Shown here: positions 24,480 through 35,488 of the stretch, piece after piece
Numbering within the stretch: position 1 is the first letter of the stretch
Layout of the letters: each line of letters starts with the position of its first letter
Origin: Pseudisothecium myosuroides
Lineage: Eukaryota; Streptophyta; Bryopsida; Hypnales; Lembophyllaceae
DNA length: 64,000 nt
Direction of reading: 5' to 3'
NCBI GenBank assembly: GCA_951799445.1
Contig: OX637288.1
Coordinates: 2,420,501-2,484,500 of the forward strand
Notes under the pieces: generated by a model
What the model saw: the letters and a program-made list of their open reading frames with translations, nothing else
What the model was told of the DNA's origin: nothing
Databases searched by the model: none
Position numbers and translations under genes: made by a program

Positions 24480-26268
24480 GTAAAAGGGACCCATGATTGA
24501 TGAATAGTCACCCTGAAAGTAATGGTGGCGCACCAGGCAAGGGAGAAAAATGGAGTGAAAAACCGTCTCCGACCTTCAGTTTTACTGTACATTGCCGTAG
24601 TCGACGCTCATGTTAGCAATGAGCAACAACGAGGAAACTGGCAAACTGTCGGCCCAAAACTGTGGAGTTCTTTGACTGGAAAAAACCTGGAGGCTGGAGC
24701 AAGTTCATCATAGCCCCCAAATGAACCAAAGTTTCATAGACAGCCGGGCATCTCGCACTTTGGAACCAGAATGTGTCGGCTATGTCTCGTGGCGCTTATT
24801 TTCCATGAATTGCGCAAGTGGGCGATGCAATGGGAAGGCGCTTGCCCGTTCTGCTTTGCGGTTTAGGGGAAGTTAGGGTTTTGCATTCTACTACTTCCAA
24901 GTTCCAGTTTCTTCCCCCGAGACGCGACGAGGTGGGCTGGGGAATGGGCGGCTGCTTCCTCTTTCGAAGCGCAAGCGGGCAAGGTGGAGGACCTACTTTG
25001 GTAACACTTGAACGCGATCTGTTTCGTAAGGCTTCTTGTTTTTTGCAAATCTCTCGCTTCTTTTTAGATGCTAAGGAAGGGATCCAGCAAGATGAAGCGG
25101 AGACTTCATCATTCAGTGAACACCTCCAGATTCCCCGGATTCAATCAAAATTCTCATCAGTTCAAAATCGGGGTTGCACAGGGTTAGGGTTTCTTGTTGT
25201 TGCCAAGTTGTTAGTCCTGGTTTATTGCAAATTCCAGACATCAGGGCCAAGCACCTCCTCCAACCAAGGGAGTTCTGCAATCCACTCCGTCTGATATCGG
25301 TGGGTGAGCTCATAGGCTCGCTGCCATCCCTTCCTTCTCTTCTTGACAGGGGGCGCCTTGTCTTCCGTCCCATGCTCCCCCTCGATGTCCTCAATTTCTT
25401 CTAAATCATCAAGTGAGTTAATTAGGATTGTCTTCAGAAAAGACATACCTTGAAGAATTGCTGGACAGGTTGATAAGATCAGGCGTGGACAACAGAATTT
25501 TGGCGTTCACATTGGATCTCTTGAACGTGAGACCCCTGAGAGATGAATGCTGCGTCTACAGATGCACTAGCGCTCAAGTTTTGTAGCACCACAGCTGCAA
25601 CTCCTTCCAATCCGCAGCCTGGGGTTTCGTTCGACGAAGCAGACCCTGAATCAGGTCGGCATTCTCAGTTGCGAGAGGTCCCAAAGTAACTCCGCAAGGT
25701 AACCTTCTCATGGGCACGCTTCTTACTCCGTTCTTCCTGAACCTGTGTAGCCTGGAGGGCTCTCCTAGTTGCAGGAGCAGCAACAGACTCCAATCTTGCT
25801 TTCCTCCGAAGGATGCTCTCTCTCTTCAGCACAAGAGTTGCTTCTCTAGCCTCCATCTCAACATCCACACCATCTTCTGTCCCCATATCAGCAAAGTGAC
25901 CCAACACACAAGGAGTCAGTGAACAATAGCAAGTTAAATGAACAAGAGCTAAATTTTAAACCCGATGTGAATGAACAAGATTGCCAAAGCGATTTGAAAC
26001 AAGTCGCAGCAAAGCAGTAAGCCCAAAATGCAAAGAAACAAATCGAACCCTAAAACACATGCCAACAGAAGGCAAGGAAGGCGGTGCTTATAACTTTTGC
26101 AGCTAGCGGCCAATCTGCAGAGGAAGGAGGTTCTTGATCCTTGAACCTTGATTTCCAACCGCCATTCAAGAAGAGATTGAAACATTGTGATTCAAAGAAT
26201 AACAAAGTGGCTATTAAGCGGCAAAATCGAGTCATTCCGCCATTGGCGTCAGTGGAAATTAAGACACT
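24480..26268 (-). pseudogene. GC-rich island with a possible zinc-finger/hAT-like gene remnant
   Basis: This island is clearly GC-richer than its surroundings. On the minus strand a frame starting at 25,880 encodes MGTEDGVDVEMEAREATLVL and a basic helical stretch ending KVTLRSYFG. A second frame at 25,446-25,222 encodes KKRRKGW then THRYQTEWIAELPWLEEV before a stop. A YQ..W..ELPWLE block after a basic stretch resembles the segment preceding the zinc finger in hAT- or C17orf113-like proteins; that is from memory and weak. The two frames are not joined by convincing splice sites and no downstream zinc finger is visible. It could be a truncated gene, a captured exon set, or a real short gene with a different structure. 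Confidence 0.3.
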
Positions 26269-26340
26269 CAAATTTTTAATTTTTTAATTTTTTTAATTTT
26301 TTAATTTTTTTAATTTTTTAATTTTTTTAATTTTTTTTAA
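26269..26340. repeat. TTTTTTAA-type microsatellite, LINE tail
   Basis: Alternating TTAATTTTTT and TTAATTTTTTT units run for about 70 bp directly at the 3' end of the minus-strand LINE. This is best read as an expanded poly(A) tail. Confidence 0.8.
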
Positions 26341-27247
26341 CAAATGGAACGAGCCATTGCATTAAAAGAAAAAAACCCAATACAAAACAGCCAAGTCACA
26401 CAGGCTGGACAATGAAGAGATAAGAGCAAAAAAAGGAAAAAAGAACCAAGTAAGAGCCCTAGTAAAAAGAACAAGAGGGAGGACCCCTCTTATTCCAATA
26501 AATGGTGGAACCTTCCCTACTAGCAAGGATAGGAGATTCAAGCCAAATACTATCAAATTTAGCCCAAATTTTACTCCTATTCTGAGGGTGAAGATGAGCC
26601 CCAAGTTGAGCCTTCAACTGTGCAGCACGGCCGGAGTCGAGAAGCGCATCCCAAAATGTCGTCTGCGTAAAATCTAGAGGCCAGAAATGTTGGGCGAAGA
26701 CCTTGCTGTTGCGAGAGATCCACATAATCCACATTGCAGAGCCACAAAGCAAAGTCCAAATGATTCTAAGAGCGTGGAACCGTTGTGGAGTCGAGGATCC
26801 AAAGATGCATTGGGAGAAGTCCAATCTCTCATGAGGTCCCAAGATTGGTTGCACCCCACGAATGTGATAGATAATAGACTGGACATAGTCTCATATTTCT
26901 TGTGATCGAGGACATGAGTAGAATCTGTGAAGGGGGCATTCTTCAATACCTAAGTTGCAACAATTACAAGTTGTATCAATGTCTAGGGAAAGCTTGGCTC
27001 TCCAAGAATGGACTGCGACTGCGTTGTGCCAGACTGACCACATAAATGTAGCTTCTTTCATTGATCTAGATTTGTGCCCACTCAAAAATTTTGAACAAGG
27101 GACACAGACTAGCTGGCCTCTGCGGCAAAAGCCACTAAAACCCCGTAACTGCCCTTGAATTATAGAATGTAAGTGGTGCCAAAATGCCGACAAGACGAAG
27201 GATGTTTTCATGAATGGTGCAATGAGTAACTCAGTAATGAGCACCTC
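26341..27247 (-). mobile_element. 5'-truncated LINE with ORF2 C-terminal part
   Basis: One minus-strand frame runs from 27,244 to 26,459 with a single TGA stop (26,891-26,893), where a Trp is expected (EI-stop-DYVQ). It carries TFMWSVWHNA followed by CNCCNLGIEECPLHRFYSC, a zinc-binding pattern of the zf-RVT type found downstream of reverse transcriptase in plant LINEs. The C-terminal WISRNSKVF segment follows. The 3' end, GCAATGGCTCGTTCCATTTG followed by an A-rich tail, matches plant LINE tails. Reverse transcriptase and endonuclease are missing, as in ordinary 5' truncation. With only one stop this is younger than the copy at 1-385. Confidence 0.85.
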
Positions 27248-27532
27248 GGCGTTAACTCATTACGGCAACACCCTAATCTGGCAACTGAGCAAATGTGCTC
27301 TCTGGTGGCAGCGCAAATTCTGAAGGAACCGCTCTAGCAACACCCGCACTTAATATGTGGAAGCACAGTGGGCAGCAACAACGAGAGAGAAGGAGATGTA
27401 ACAATGCATTTCTGGCCTCAAGATTCTCACAGGTTGCTGTTTTGCAGCATGTCTGGTTTTTCATGGCACAATGCCAACGGTTTCTGTCAGAAGGGATTCG
27501 GCACTAAGGTAGAACGACCCATACCCAATCAC

Positions 27533-28160
27533 TTAACCCCCAAATGCCCAAGGCCTTTTTGAGCTCCTTGGAATTTGAACAAAAAGACAACATTTTGTAT
27601 CAATTATTTTTTAATTGTAACCCTACAAATTCAAAGTAGACATGTTAGAGATTACATAGGAAAAGAAAACACAACAACATCACTTATGGATTGAAAGATT
27701 ATAATGTTTGATCATGAGGATGTTAAAACTAAGAAATTCTTTCAATCCTTTTTTCACATGTCAAATCTAAAAAGTTAGTCACCAAAAAATTATGAGGTTA
27801 AAGGGCCTAACATGCATAAACCCCAATCAATTTATGACTTTTCAAAATCTACTCTAATTTTTTTTTTAAGTGAATTTCTAATGTGATTTTTTCTCCAAGA
27901 TCTAGTGTATTTGAGGCTCATTTTCAAGAGCCCTCAACACTACGGAAAGTCAAGATTGCAATGGGTACCCTTGTACAAAATCTTGAATAGAAAAATCATA
28001 ATCAATAATTTTCAAAATTGGATTTTTGTTGCTAAAACTAGACTTCAAAAAGTATTTTACAAAAATACAAACTACTAAAAATAGCAATTTGGTTAGGTTT
28101 TATTTAACTTCAAAGTATTGTCAATACCAAAATTTGGTGCCTTGGACATTTAGGGGTTAA
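27533..28160. mobile_element. TTAA-type MITE, family B, copy 2
   Basis: It starts TTAACCCCCAAATGCCCAAG and ends TTGGACATTTAGGGGTTAA. It aligns end to end with 5861-6507. Confidence 0.85.
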
Positions 28161-28982
28161 GCAATTTCAAGACATATGAGGAGCAAAGTGAGGTAGTGAA
28201 AAAAATTTATCATGTAGACATATAAAAAACACTGGGACTGCAATTTTATTGGTGAAATTGAAAATACTATGAATTTTGGGAACCAAGAAGTGTTTTGAAG
28301 ACATAGTCAATGTCTAGAGTTTTCCAATTCTACTTATAGCCAAATTACTTTCTTGCTTCCTACTTCTAGTTCACTTTGGGACATGTGTCATGACCTTATT
28401 CATCTCAACTTTGAAAAAGAGAAAAATACACATTCCAAGCTTGAGCACCCTACTTGGCTTGAAATTGTGCATCCTACAGGTTGGGCATTGCTCTTTGGTC
28501 TGGAATGGATGGTCCTACCTTACTCCATTTCCATTCTTGGGTGTCTTGCCATCTTAGCATCTCAACCGTCTGCAAGATCAACAACTTGACAATATTTTAA
28601 ACTTTCCATTCAAAATCTAGATTTCTTAAGGTGCATATTAGAGTAAATAGTACAGTGAAAGGAAGGCTTAACTAAGAATAGTACAAAAGAAACATGGCAA
28701 ACTCCATTAGACCCCAATTTGGGTGCTCCAAAGAGTTACATCCTACATTTTTTCCAAACTCTAGCTCTTGGTCCCACATTGCACACACTTTACAATTAAC
28801 TCTACTGGTCCTATGCATATTGGTCCCATATAGTCAAAAATAAAGACATTATTCTCTAGACTACAATCCAAGAGCCAAAATATTATATCATTGGGAGATG
28901 CTTAAAATTTCAGCAAACAAATCAAAATGAACAGCGAAGCAACATAGCTTGCAAATTTATTCACAAAATGCAAGCCTCTCGG
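28161..28982. other. Intergenic DNA, nothing recognised
   Basis: A 78-codon frame at 28,353-28,589 has no recognisable domain and is not called as a gene. Confidence 0.35.
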
Positions 28983-29298
28983 TACACTAAATAGGGTATT
29001 TAGTGTTGGATTACATTTAGTGTAATTACCACCCTACTTGACCCTACACTAAATGTCAATTTTAGGACGATTAGTGTAGTGCTAAACTTCAATGCGCCGC
29101 CTTTGCCTTCTCTTCCCTTGTACCTTCCTTTAATATGTTCTAACACTAAATATAAACATTTTCAGATTTCAGATTTACCATAGAGTATATTTAATGTTAG
29201 AAATTACATTTAATGTTACTTACTTTAGTAGGCTTAATGATATTTAGTGTCATGGTTCGCAAATAGTGTTGCCAACACTAAATACCCTATTTAGTGTA
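28983..29298. mobile_element. MITE with palindromic ACACTAAAT termini
   Basis: TACACTAAATAGGGTATTTA at 28,983 is mirrored exactly by TAAATACCCTATTTAGTGTA ending at 29,298. Each end also contains its own short palindrome (ACACTAAATAGGGTATTTAGTGT), and further ATTTAGTGT motifs occur inside. Length is about 316 bp, with no coding capacity. Confidence 0.8.
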
Positions 29299-30885
29299 GC
29301 ATTGATGACCTTAATTAATTGAAGATGAAGATGATTGACTTTTCTAGAAAATTTCTTCAATTTGCATTTGAAAAAAAATAAAAGTTTACTTAGTACTACT
29401 TGTATAAGATGTCCAATTTGTACCATTTCAATGCATTTTTATATCTAGAAGAAATAAGAATCTTTACATCCGTGTATAACATGTGAAAAACAATTATTTT
29501 TATGGCCTTCAAAGTCAGAGATTGGTATGACTTCAATCCCAAGCACATTATAAATGCAAGTCCTAATTTTTTTTTGGTAAGTGATCAATTTTTTGCATTG
29601 TTAGCAGCTAAGAAAAATTTATATATGTAATAATGTCCAACTATGTGCTACTACAAGCAACAAATGTAATTTTTTAAACCTTGAATCCCGCTACCTTATA
29701 ATTAATTTAATTAATATGATGTATAAAAGGGTTAATTTTTGCTAGTATATAATTTCCTTGTCTATTGTTCTAATCTAAAACTTCAATTGAATTGATAAGT
29801 AATTGGATTCAAGTCTAGTTTTTGCTTAGAATGGACATTTGGAAAAGCTTCTAAAATTGACTATATGATTGAAATTAGAATTTGTTTGTTGCAAGGAAGA
29901 TCTAAAGGTATCTTTTATCCCAATTGTAGTTTTTGTGTTGTATTTTTCTTTGATCTCCAAGGAATAAATGTATTCAATTTTCAATGAAGCACATTTGACC
30001 ATTCCACACTCATTGGACACCAACAAATTTAATTTTAGAAACAATTATACATTGAAGGTGTAAAGTGACAAATATGGAGGTTGGAAGTTGATCTTGAGTG
30101 CATCCAACTTTGAAAGTTGCGTGAAAATAAAGATGTAATACATCCCATTAAATTTGTTGCAACCTTGAAAATTCAAATGTTCATTAAATTTCAAAGTCTT
30201 ACCAAGGAAATCACTCCTAATCCATTTTGTGATCCAAAGAAGAAGACAAAAGAAGATATTGGGTATGATACAAGGGTTCAAGCTCAAAAAAATTCATTTG
30301 AAATGTTTTTATATTTGTTTGGTTTTTGATATTTTTGGTATTCAAAATTTACATATTTTTATTCAAAAAACAAACAATGCGCTAGATTGCAGACAAAAAA
30401 GAAATGTGTTTTGCTTGCAATCCTCTTCAATTCCAATTCATTACCTTCTAATCATTAATGGCATAACCACCAAACAAACTCACCATTCTTGGAACATGTT
30501 AAAAAGGTTGGAACAAATTCAAAACAACATTATTGCAATAACATTGAGAAGGAACCTCAATTCCCATGCATTCAATCTACACAACCACTAAATTAGAAGA
30601 AATTAAATGGTGTAGAACAAAAGGGAAACAACTTTCAAGTATCAACAAGACACTATAAAACCAAGGCAATGAATGCGTATAATGGTATGCGTACTTTTTA
30701 ATTGACACAAATTGCAACTAAGCATAACTATTGTTAGATGAAAATATTTTTTTTATTAGGTTGAATTGCTAAAAGAATAGAAATTTCAACACAATTCACA
30801 ATGCATTATTAGAACAATATAAAAATGAATTATGAATTTTCTAGGTGCTAGTGGTAGGTGTATTGTAAATCAACACAAATCTAAT
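29299..30885. other. AT-rich intergenic DNA, no gene supported
   Basis: Overlapping frames of 70-120 codons on both strands near 30.0-30.6 kb show no domain and look like chance frames in AT-rich DNA. Confidence 0.35.
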
Positions 30886-31077
30886 GTAACCCCGACAAAT
30901 TTTTTACTATGTTTTTACCAAAAACGCTTCAAAACTGCCATTTCTAGTACAAGTACTAAATTTTAGAAAAAAAAACATTTTTGGACACATATAACTATAG
31001 TAACTTGTAGTACGTTGGTTTAAAAAGATTTGGAAAAGATTTCAAAAATTTCCACTGTGTAGATTGCAATATACAAT

Positions 31078-31262
31078 CTGTCTTAGTGCATAGAGTCGGG
31101 ACTATACATTAAGAGAAGTTTATGCAGTTGGAGAGGTTCTGTCAGAACTTTGGCTAACGTGGCCTCTCACTATGGGGCCTCCAACTAGTGTTCACAAATA
31201 TCACGACCTCTCTTAGTGCATATATGCACTAAGACAGTATGCACTAAGAGAGGTTCTACTAT
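31078..31262. mobile_element. Pogo-like MITE inside family H
   Basis: The right end GCACTAAGAGAGGTTCTACT relates to the CAGTAGAACCTCTCTAA terminus at 16,394. CTGTCTTAGTGCATA near the left is repeated inverted at the right. The outermost left bases are decayed or lost. Confidence 0.55.
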
Positions 31263-31270
31263 ATTAGCGT

Positions 31271-32213
31271 TTAACCCCTAAAAGCCCATTGTGGATCCCT
31301 TTGAGGGACAAATGTGATTTCGGTCATGTACCTTTTTGCAACCACGTTTGTAATATTTTCTGAAAAACTTAATGGAAGTGGAGAATGGAAAGACCTACGT
31401 GGGGACATAATTTTTTTCACAATTGGTGCCTGGGAACAACAGTCATGACCAAATAAGCTCAAAACAAGGGACGGCGGGTAGCCCAGGCAGCAAAAAAAAT
31501 GGCAAAAATTTGATATATTTTTTTTAATATTTTTTTTCTCATAGATTATATTTTTGTCTATCTGGAAAGCTTTGATTCATTTCATTTGGATTTGTTATGA
31601 GAAAGTTATGGACATTCTTGTTTTTTGGGCAGTTAGAGCATCTTCTTGAAAAAAAATAACTTATAGGATTCATTTCTGAATGCTATTTTTGCAATTTAAA
31701 AAAAAAAAAAAAATCTTATGGTTTAGTTTACTTGCTAGAACAATCTCATAATTGGAATTAGTGTATTTTATTTCCATCTAAAATATATTAATATTTAGAT
31801 TTTCCTTCTATCTCGTACCTACTTCTACTTAACAATTTTTTTAAGTTGATAATTAAGTTTTTTTGAATATTTTTTTTTCCCCTAGACTCTCAACTCAATT
31901 CTCCACTATAAAGATTTAAAGCTCAAAACTCTGTAATGCAAAATTTTTAAGTTAAAAATGTTCAAAGTCAAAAAATCCAGTCCTGCAATGTGCTGAAATA
32001 CTTGTTTTTTCCACTTTAAACGCAAATATCTTGCAATCTGAGCAGTCAAAAATTCTGAAATTTTTTACACACATTTTCATACTAGTTAGGTGTAAGATCC
32101 TATGGTTAGATGTGCAAAAAAACCATTTTCCAATTTTTTTTACTGTTTGCTATAGAAATGGCAGTTTTCAATGTTTTTTGGCAGGAAAAAGGCCTTGGGC
32201 CTTCAGGGGTTAA
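31271..32213 (-). mobile_element. TTAA-type MITE, family A, copy A5 (intact)
   Basis: It starts TTAACCCCTAAAAGCCCATT and ends CTTGGGCCTTCAGGGGTTAA, with TTAA at both ends. The 943-bp interior is collinear with A3 and, reversed, with A2 and A4. Confidence 0.9.
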
Positions 32214-32942
32214 ATTAACAAAAATCCTTTTTTTCGCTGTGCAAAAATTTGAGCAACTGCACTTCACAAGGTTACATTTGTATGAAAAATCATCCATTAT
32301 GGTGGTTACTCTTTGGATTCATTCTTCAAGGCAAGTTGGCTACAAGCTAGAAAATTTCTAGATTATTTGGAATTGTACAATATATAGGTAAAAATAATAA
32401 ATAGAAGGAAGTAAAGTGATTCAAAATACTAAATCGTTAAGAATTTAGTAATGAAATTGAAAAATGCCAATCCCAATGGTTGTTATCTTGTAATAAACAA
32501 TCTACATCCTATGATTTTGTTTTTTTCAAAAAATATTGAAAATTGAGTAAAATAAAAGATTTCAAAGTTTATTTTAGAGTAGAGATTCCATTACTACTTG
32601 CAAACTAAAACTCCTCATAACTTTCATCTCATAATGAAAATGGAATGATTCAAAGTTTTTAATGTATATATAAATCTAGAATACCAATTTCAAATTTTTA
32701 TTTTTTGAAAAAGTGATTTTAAGGAATTTTTTTGAGTTGCCCGCCGATTGATGAAAATCACATATCATAAATAATTTTTTGACCATGCAGTCAAAAGTTA
32801 TGAAAATTGTTGTGCCCTAAAGCTACTTCTTGGGTGCATATTGTGTGAAAATTTTAAGAAAAAAAATTAAAATTCCATCCATAGTGGGCTTTCCAAAATT
32901 GCTTTGTTGCCAAAAAATCTAGTTTGGTTCTTTAGCGATTAA

Positions 32943-34240
32943 ACCTCGTACATCCTCAATGTTTAGGCAAAAATCTAGATGTTACGTTTTTTTTATTAAT
33001 GATGGTTTTATACTTACCTACAGATACAAGTAGAAAGTTTTTGTTAGGCAATATGAAATGATGAAACTTTGCATTGGAATTGTAGCTAAGGTCAATTTTG
33101 GACCTTGAGGCAATAGAAGCCCTTTCTAAGGAATAGGCCCAATAAAACAAAGCATGAAATTCAAAATCATTGCTTCAATTGACACATAACTTACAAAAAG
33201 TCTTATCTCAAGAAAACAAAACTACTCTACACAAATTCCCAAACCTATACAAATGGACAAATACACCAAAAATTGATTTAAACTTCTCCAATACTTCTGG
33301 ACCTATCCTCACATTACAAATGCACAAATTAGACATTTATTCAAATTTTGATATAGATAATACATGGAGAATGCACGTAAACAACCATTTTGACCTATGA
33401 AATCCCCTTCTATACTCTATTCTATTTGGACCTCTACAGTTTTATCAAATAGGCACTTGGTTATATGTCCACCTATCCAATATAAAAACCTTTATTATTA
33501 TACTTTGAGTTCAAAGACATAAGAAAGCAGTTCAACAACTTTGTAAACTAATGCCCTCAAATACTAACTCTCAATGGTACATGCCCACAAATGCAAATAA
33601 TTATAAAGACAAACCACAAGGCTCTCCCTGTATCAAGTATTTGTCTACAATTAAATAATTGCAATCGCCTCACCATCTTCTATCTAAACATCCTATGTAC
33701 ATATCTCCACTACATCATTCTTAACAATCCATTCAATACACCATCTAATCAATACAAAAAATTAATTCATACAATTCACACACTATAACAACCGCTTTTC
33801 CGACAAAGCAATAATCCAAAAATAAAACAAATATTAATCTCTCTTTGACAATATTCAGAACTAAGGTTGGCAAATCTTTGTAATTATTATTATTAAAGTC
33901 TAAGGCCCTATACACACTACCTCTATAAATACATTAACAAAAGACCTAGGCAAATTCCAAAAAAAATTGTTACTACAATTTTCCCCCAAATAAACCAACT
34001 TGTAATTCAGTATGCCACTTACATATTATTTAACAAATGCAAGCTTGAAAAATACTCAATTTCTATCAAAATCATATCTATCCATATATATACATCTGTG
34101 TGAGTGCGTGCACATATGCATATACATATAAAATTCATTGAGACTCCCTTTAATCAAGGTGTATAATCCTAGTGTCACTCATATAATTACTTATGATTAT
34201 ATGTGTGACTTGCTAATTTATGCTAGTCTTAAAACATGGA
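32943..34240. other. AT-rich intergenic DNA, nothing recognised
   Basis: No gene was recognised. A short TA/CA-rich microsatellite-like stretch lies near 34,085-34,130. Confidence 0.35.
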
Positions 34241-34242
34241 CT

Positions 34243-34747
34243 AAGGTTGCTGTAAAAATGATCTTTAATTCAAAGGTACACTCATTAGCACACCATCAAT
34301 GTACAAATGGTGTACATTTTAGGAGGGGACACGCTCATAGTGACGACTACGTTTTACTTCAAAAATTTGTAACTAATTCCACAAAGGTCCAAAAATTATG
34401 AAACAACTTGAATTAGATGTCAATATCATTTTTCATTCATTGAATTTTTTTTGAAATATATTTCAAGAAGTCAAACTCCTCTTACCGTAAGTAAAAAGCA
34501 GGGTCGGCATCTTTCTGCCAAATATTTATTTTTTCCCGAAAAATAAGGTTTGGCAGATGCTAGAAATAGAATTTTTTTGCCAATATTCTTTTTCTTACCA
34601 TACAATTTTTTTGTTTTTTGAAAAAATAAATTTTCCTAAAATTGCGGCATCTATTTTTAGAATTATTTTCCATCGACCCTGCCCTACAACTGACGATATT
34701 CACAAATCAGCCCTAAAAGGGTCGCTTCATGAGTAGCCTACCTTAAA
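34243..34747. mobile_element. MITE family F with a nested small MITE
   Basis: Flanking parts match the family F copy at 46,010-46,315 (TTTGTAACTAATTCCAC, AAAATTATGAAACAACTTG, GGGTCGCTTCATGAGTAGCC). At 34,495-34,690 it is split by the repeat also seen at 14,165-14,345, whose ends AGCAGGGTCGGCATC and GATCGACCCTGCC-like sequence are inverted. Confidence 0.55.
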
Positions 34748-35488
34748 TTAGAGTCATTTCTCTCTCTTAACTAGCAATCTCAAAATTGGCTAAATTTTGC
34801 TTGGTTTCTTCTTAATTTTTTTTGCCCTCAGTGTAAATTCAAAAAAAATCTTTCAAAAAAGAACATTTGGCTAAAAACCTTGAACCTGTTTTGAGATCAC
34901 CGCTCTTAACCCAAGTACAGTCCCCAACATCTACCTCTCAAAACACACTGACAACCCTCTATTCGCGAAAACTTGAACATCTCTCGCAAATCTCCCAAAC
35001 AGTGATGCAAATCTACGAATATGGCCGTTTCGGCGAGCCTTCCGAGCGGCCCAAGCTTCTCCCGGCGGCCCCCACGGCCCCACCCCCTTGGCCCCTTCCC
35101 TTCGTCGCACCTCGCAAGTGCGATCGATCATTCGTGTGCCAAAAGCTCACATAATTTCCACCACGCCTCCCAATGCACTCGAGTCTTTTTTCATTTATTG
35201 TCATATTCTCATCAGACATAAAACTCCGCTTGACCGTTTCGCAAATTGGGTTCCCCGATCGAACCTTCTTCCACATTTTGGTAAGGTAATGAAACAGGGC
35301 ATGTTGTTCGAGATGCGCTTCTTTTCCCAAATGTCTTCGTTCTGGATCTGATAGCAGCGGAAGACGGACGGATGCGGATGCGTTACTGTAGCGATTTGTT
35401 ATGAAACGACGGGAGATGTGGTTTGGCAGATCGAGATAGTACTTGGGGGGTGGAGTGAGGAGTATTGGATTTGAATTATCGGTGAGAG
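34748..35488 (+). promoter_or_regulatory. Presumed promoter and 5' UTR region of CCC1
   Basis: GC content rises sharply from about 34,860 towards the CCC1 start codon. No TATA box at a convincing distance and no named operator were recognised. Overlapping frames on both strands here have no recognisable domains. Confidence 0.35.

Larger units (their letters stand above)
30886..32942 (-). mobile_element. TTAA-type MITE, family H, copy 2, interrupted
   Basis: Segments 30,886-31,075 and 32,214-32,942 align, in reverse complement and in order, with the two parts of the family H copy at 2130-3073. The outer ends are GTAACCCCGAC and GGTTCTTTAGCGATTAA. The roughly 1.1 kb between them is a pogo-like MITE plus a family A MITE. 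Without the inserts the copy is about 920 bp. Confidence 0.7.

Noticed and set aside
34931..35351. Overlapping frames of 66-105 codons on both strands upstream of CCC1 as a divergent gene
   Set aside because: No domain, no consistent splice structure, and all lie in GC-rich sequence where chance frames are expected.
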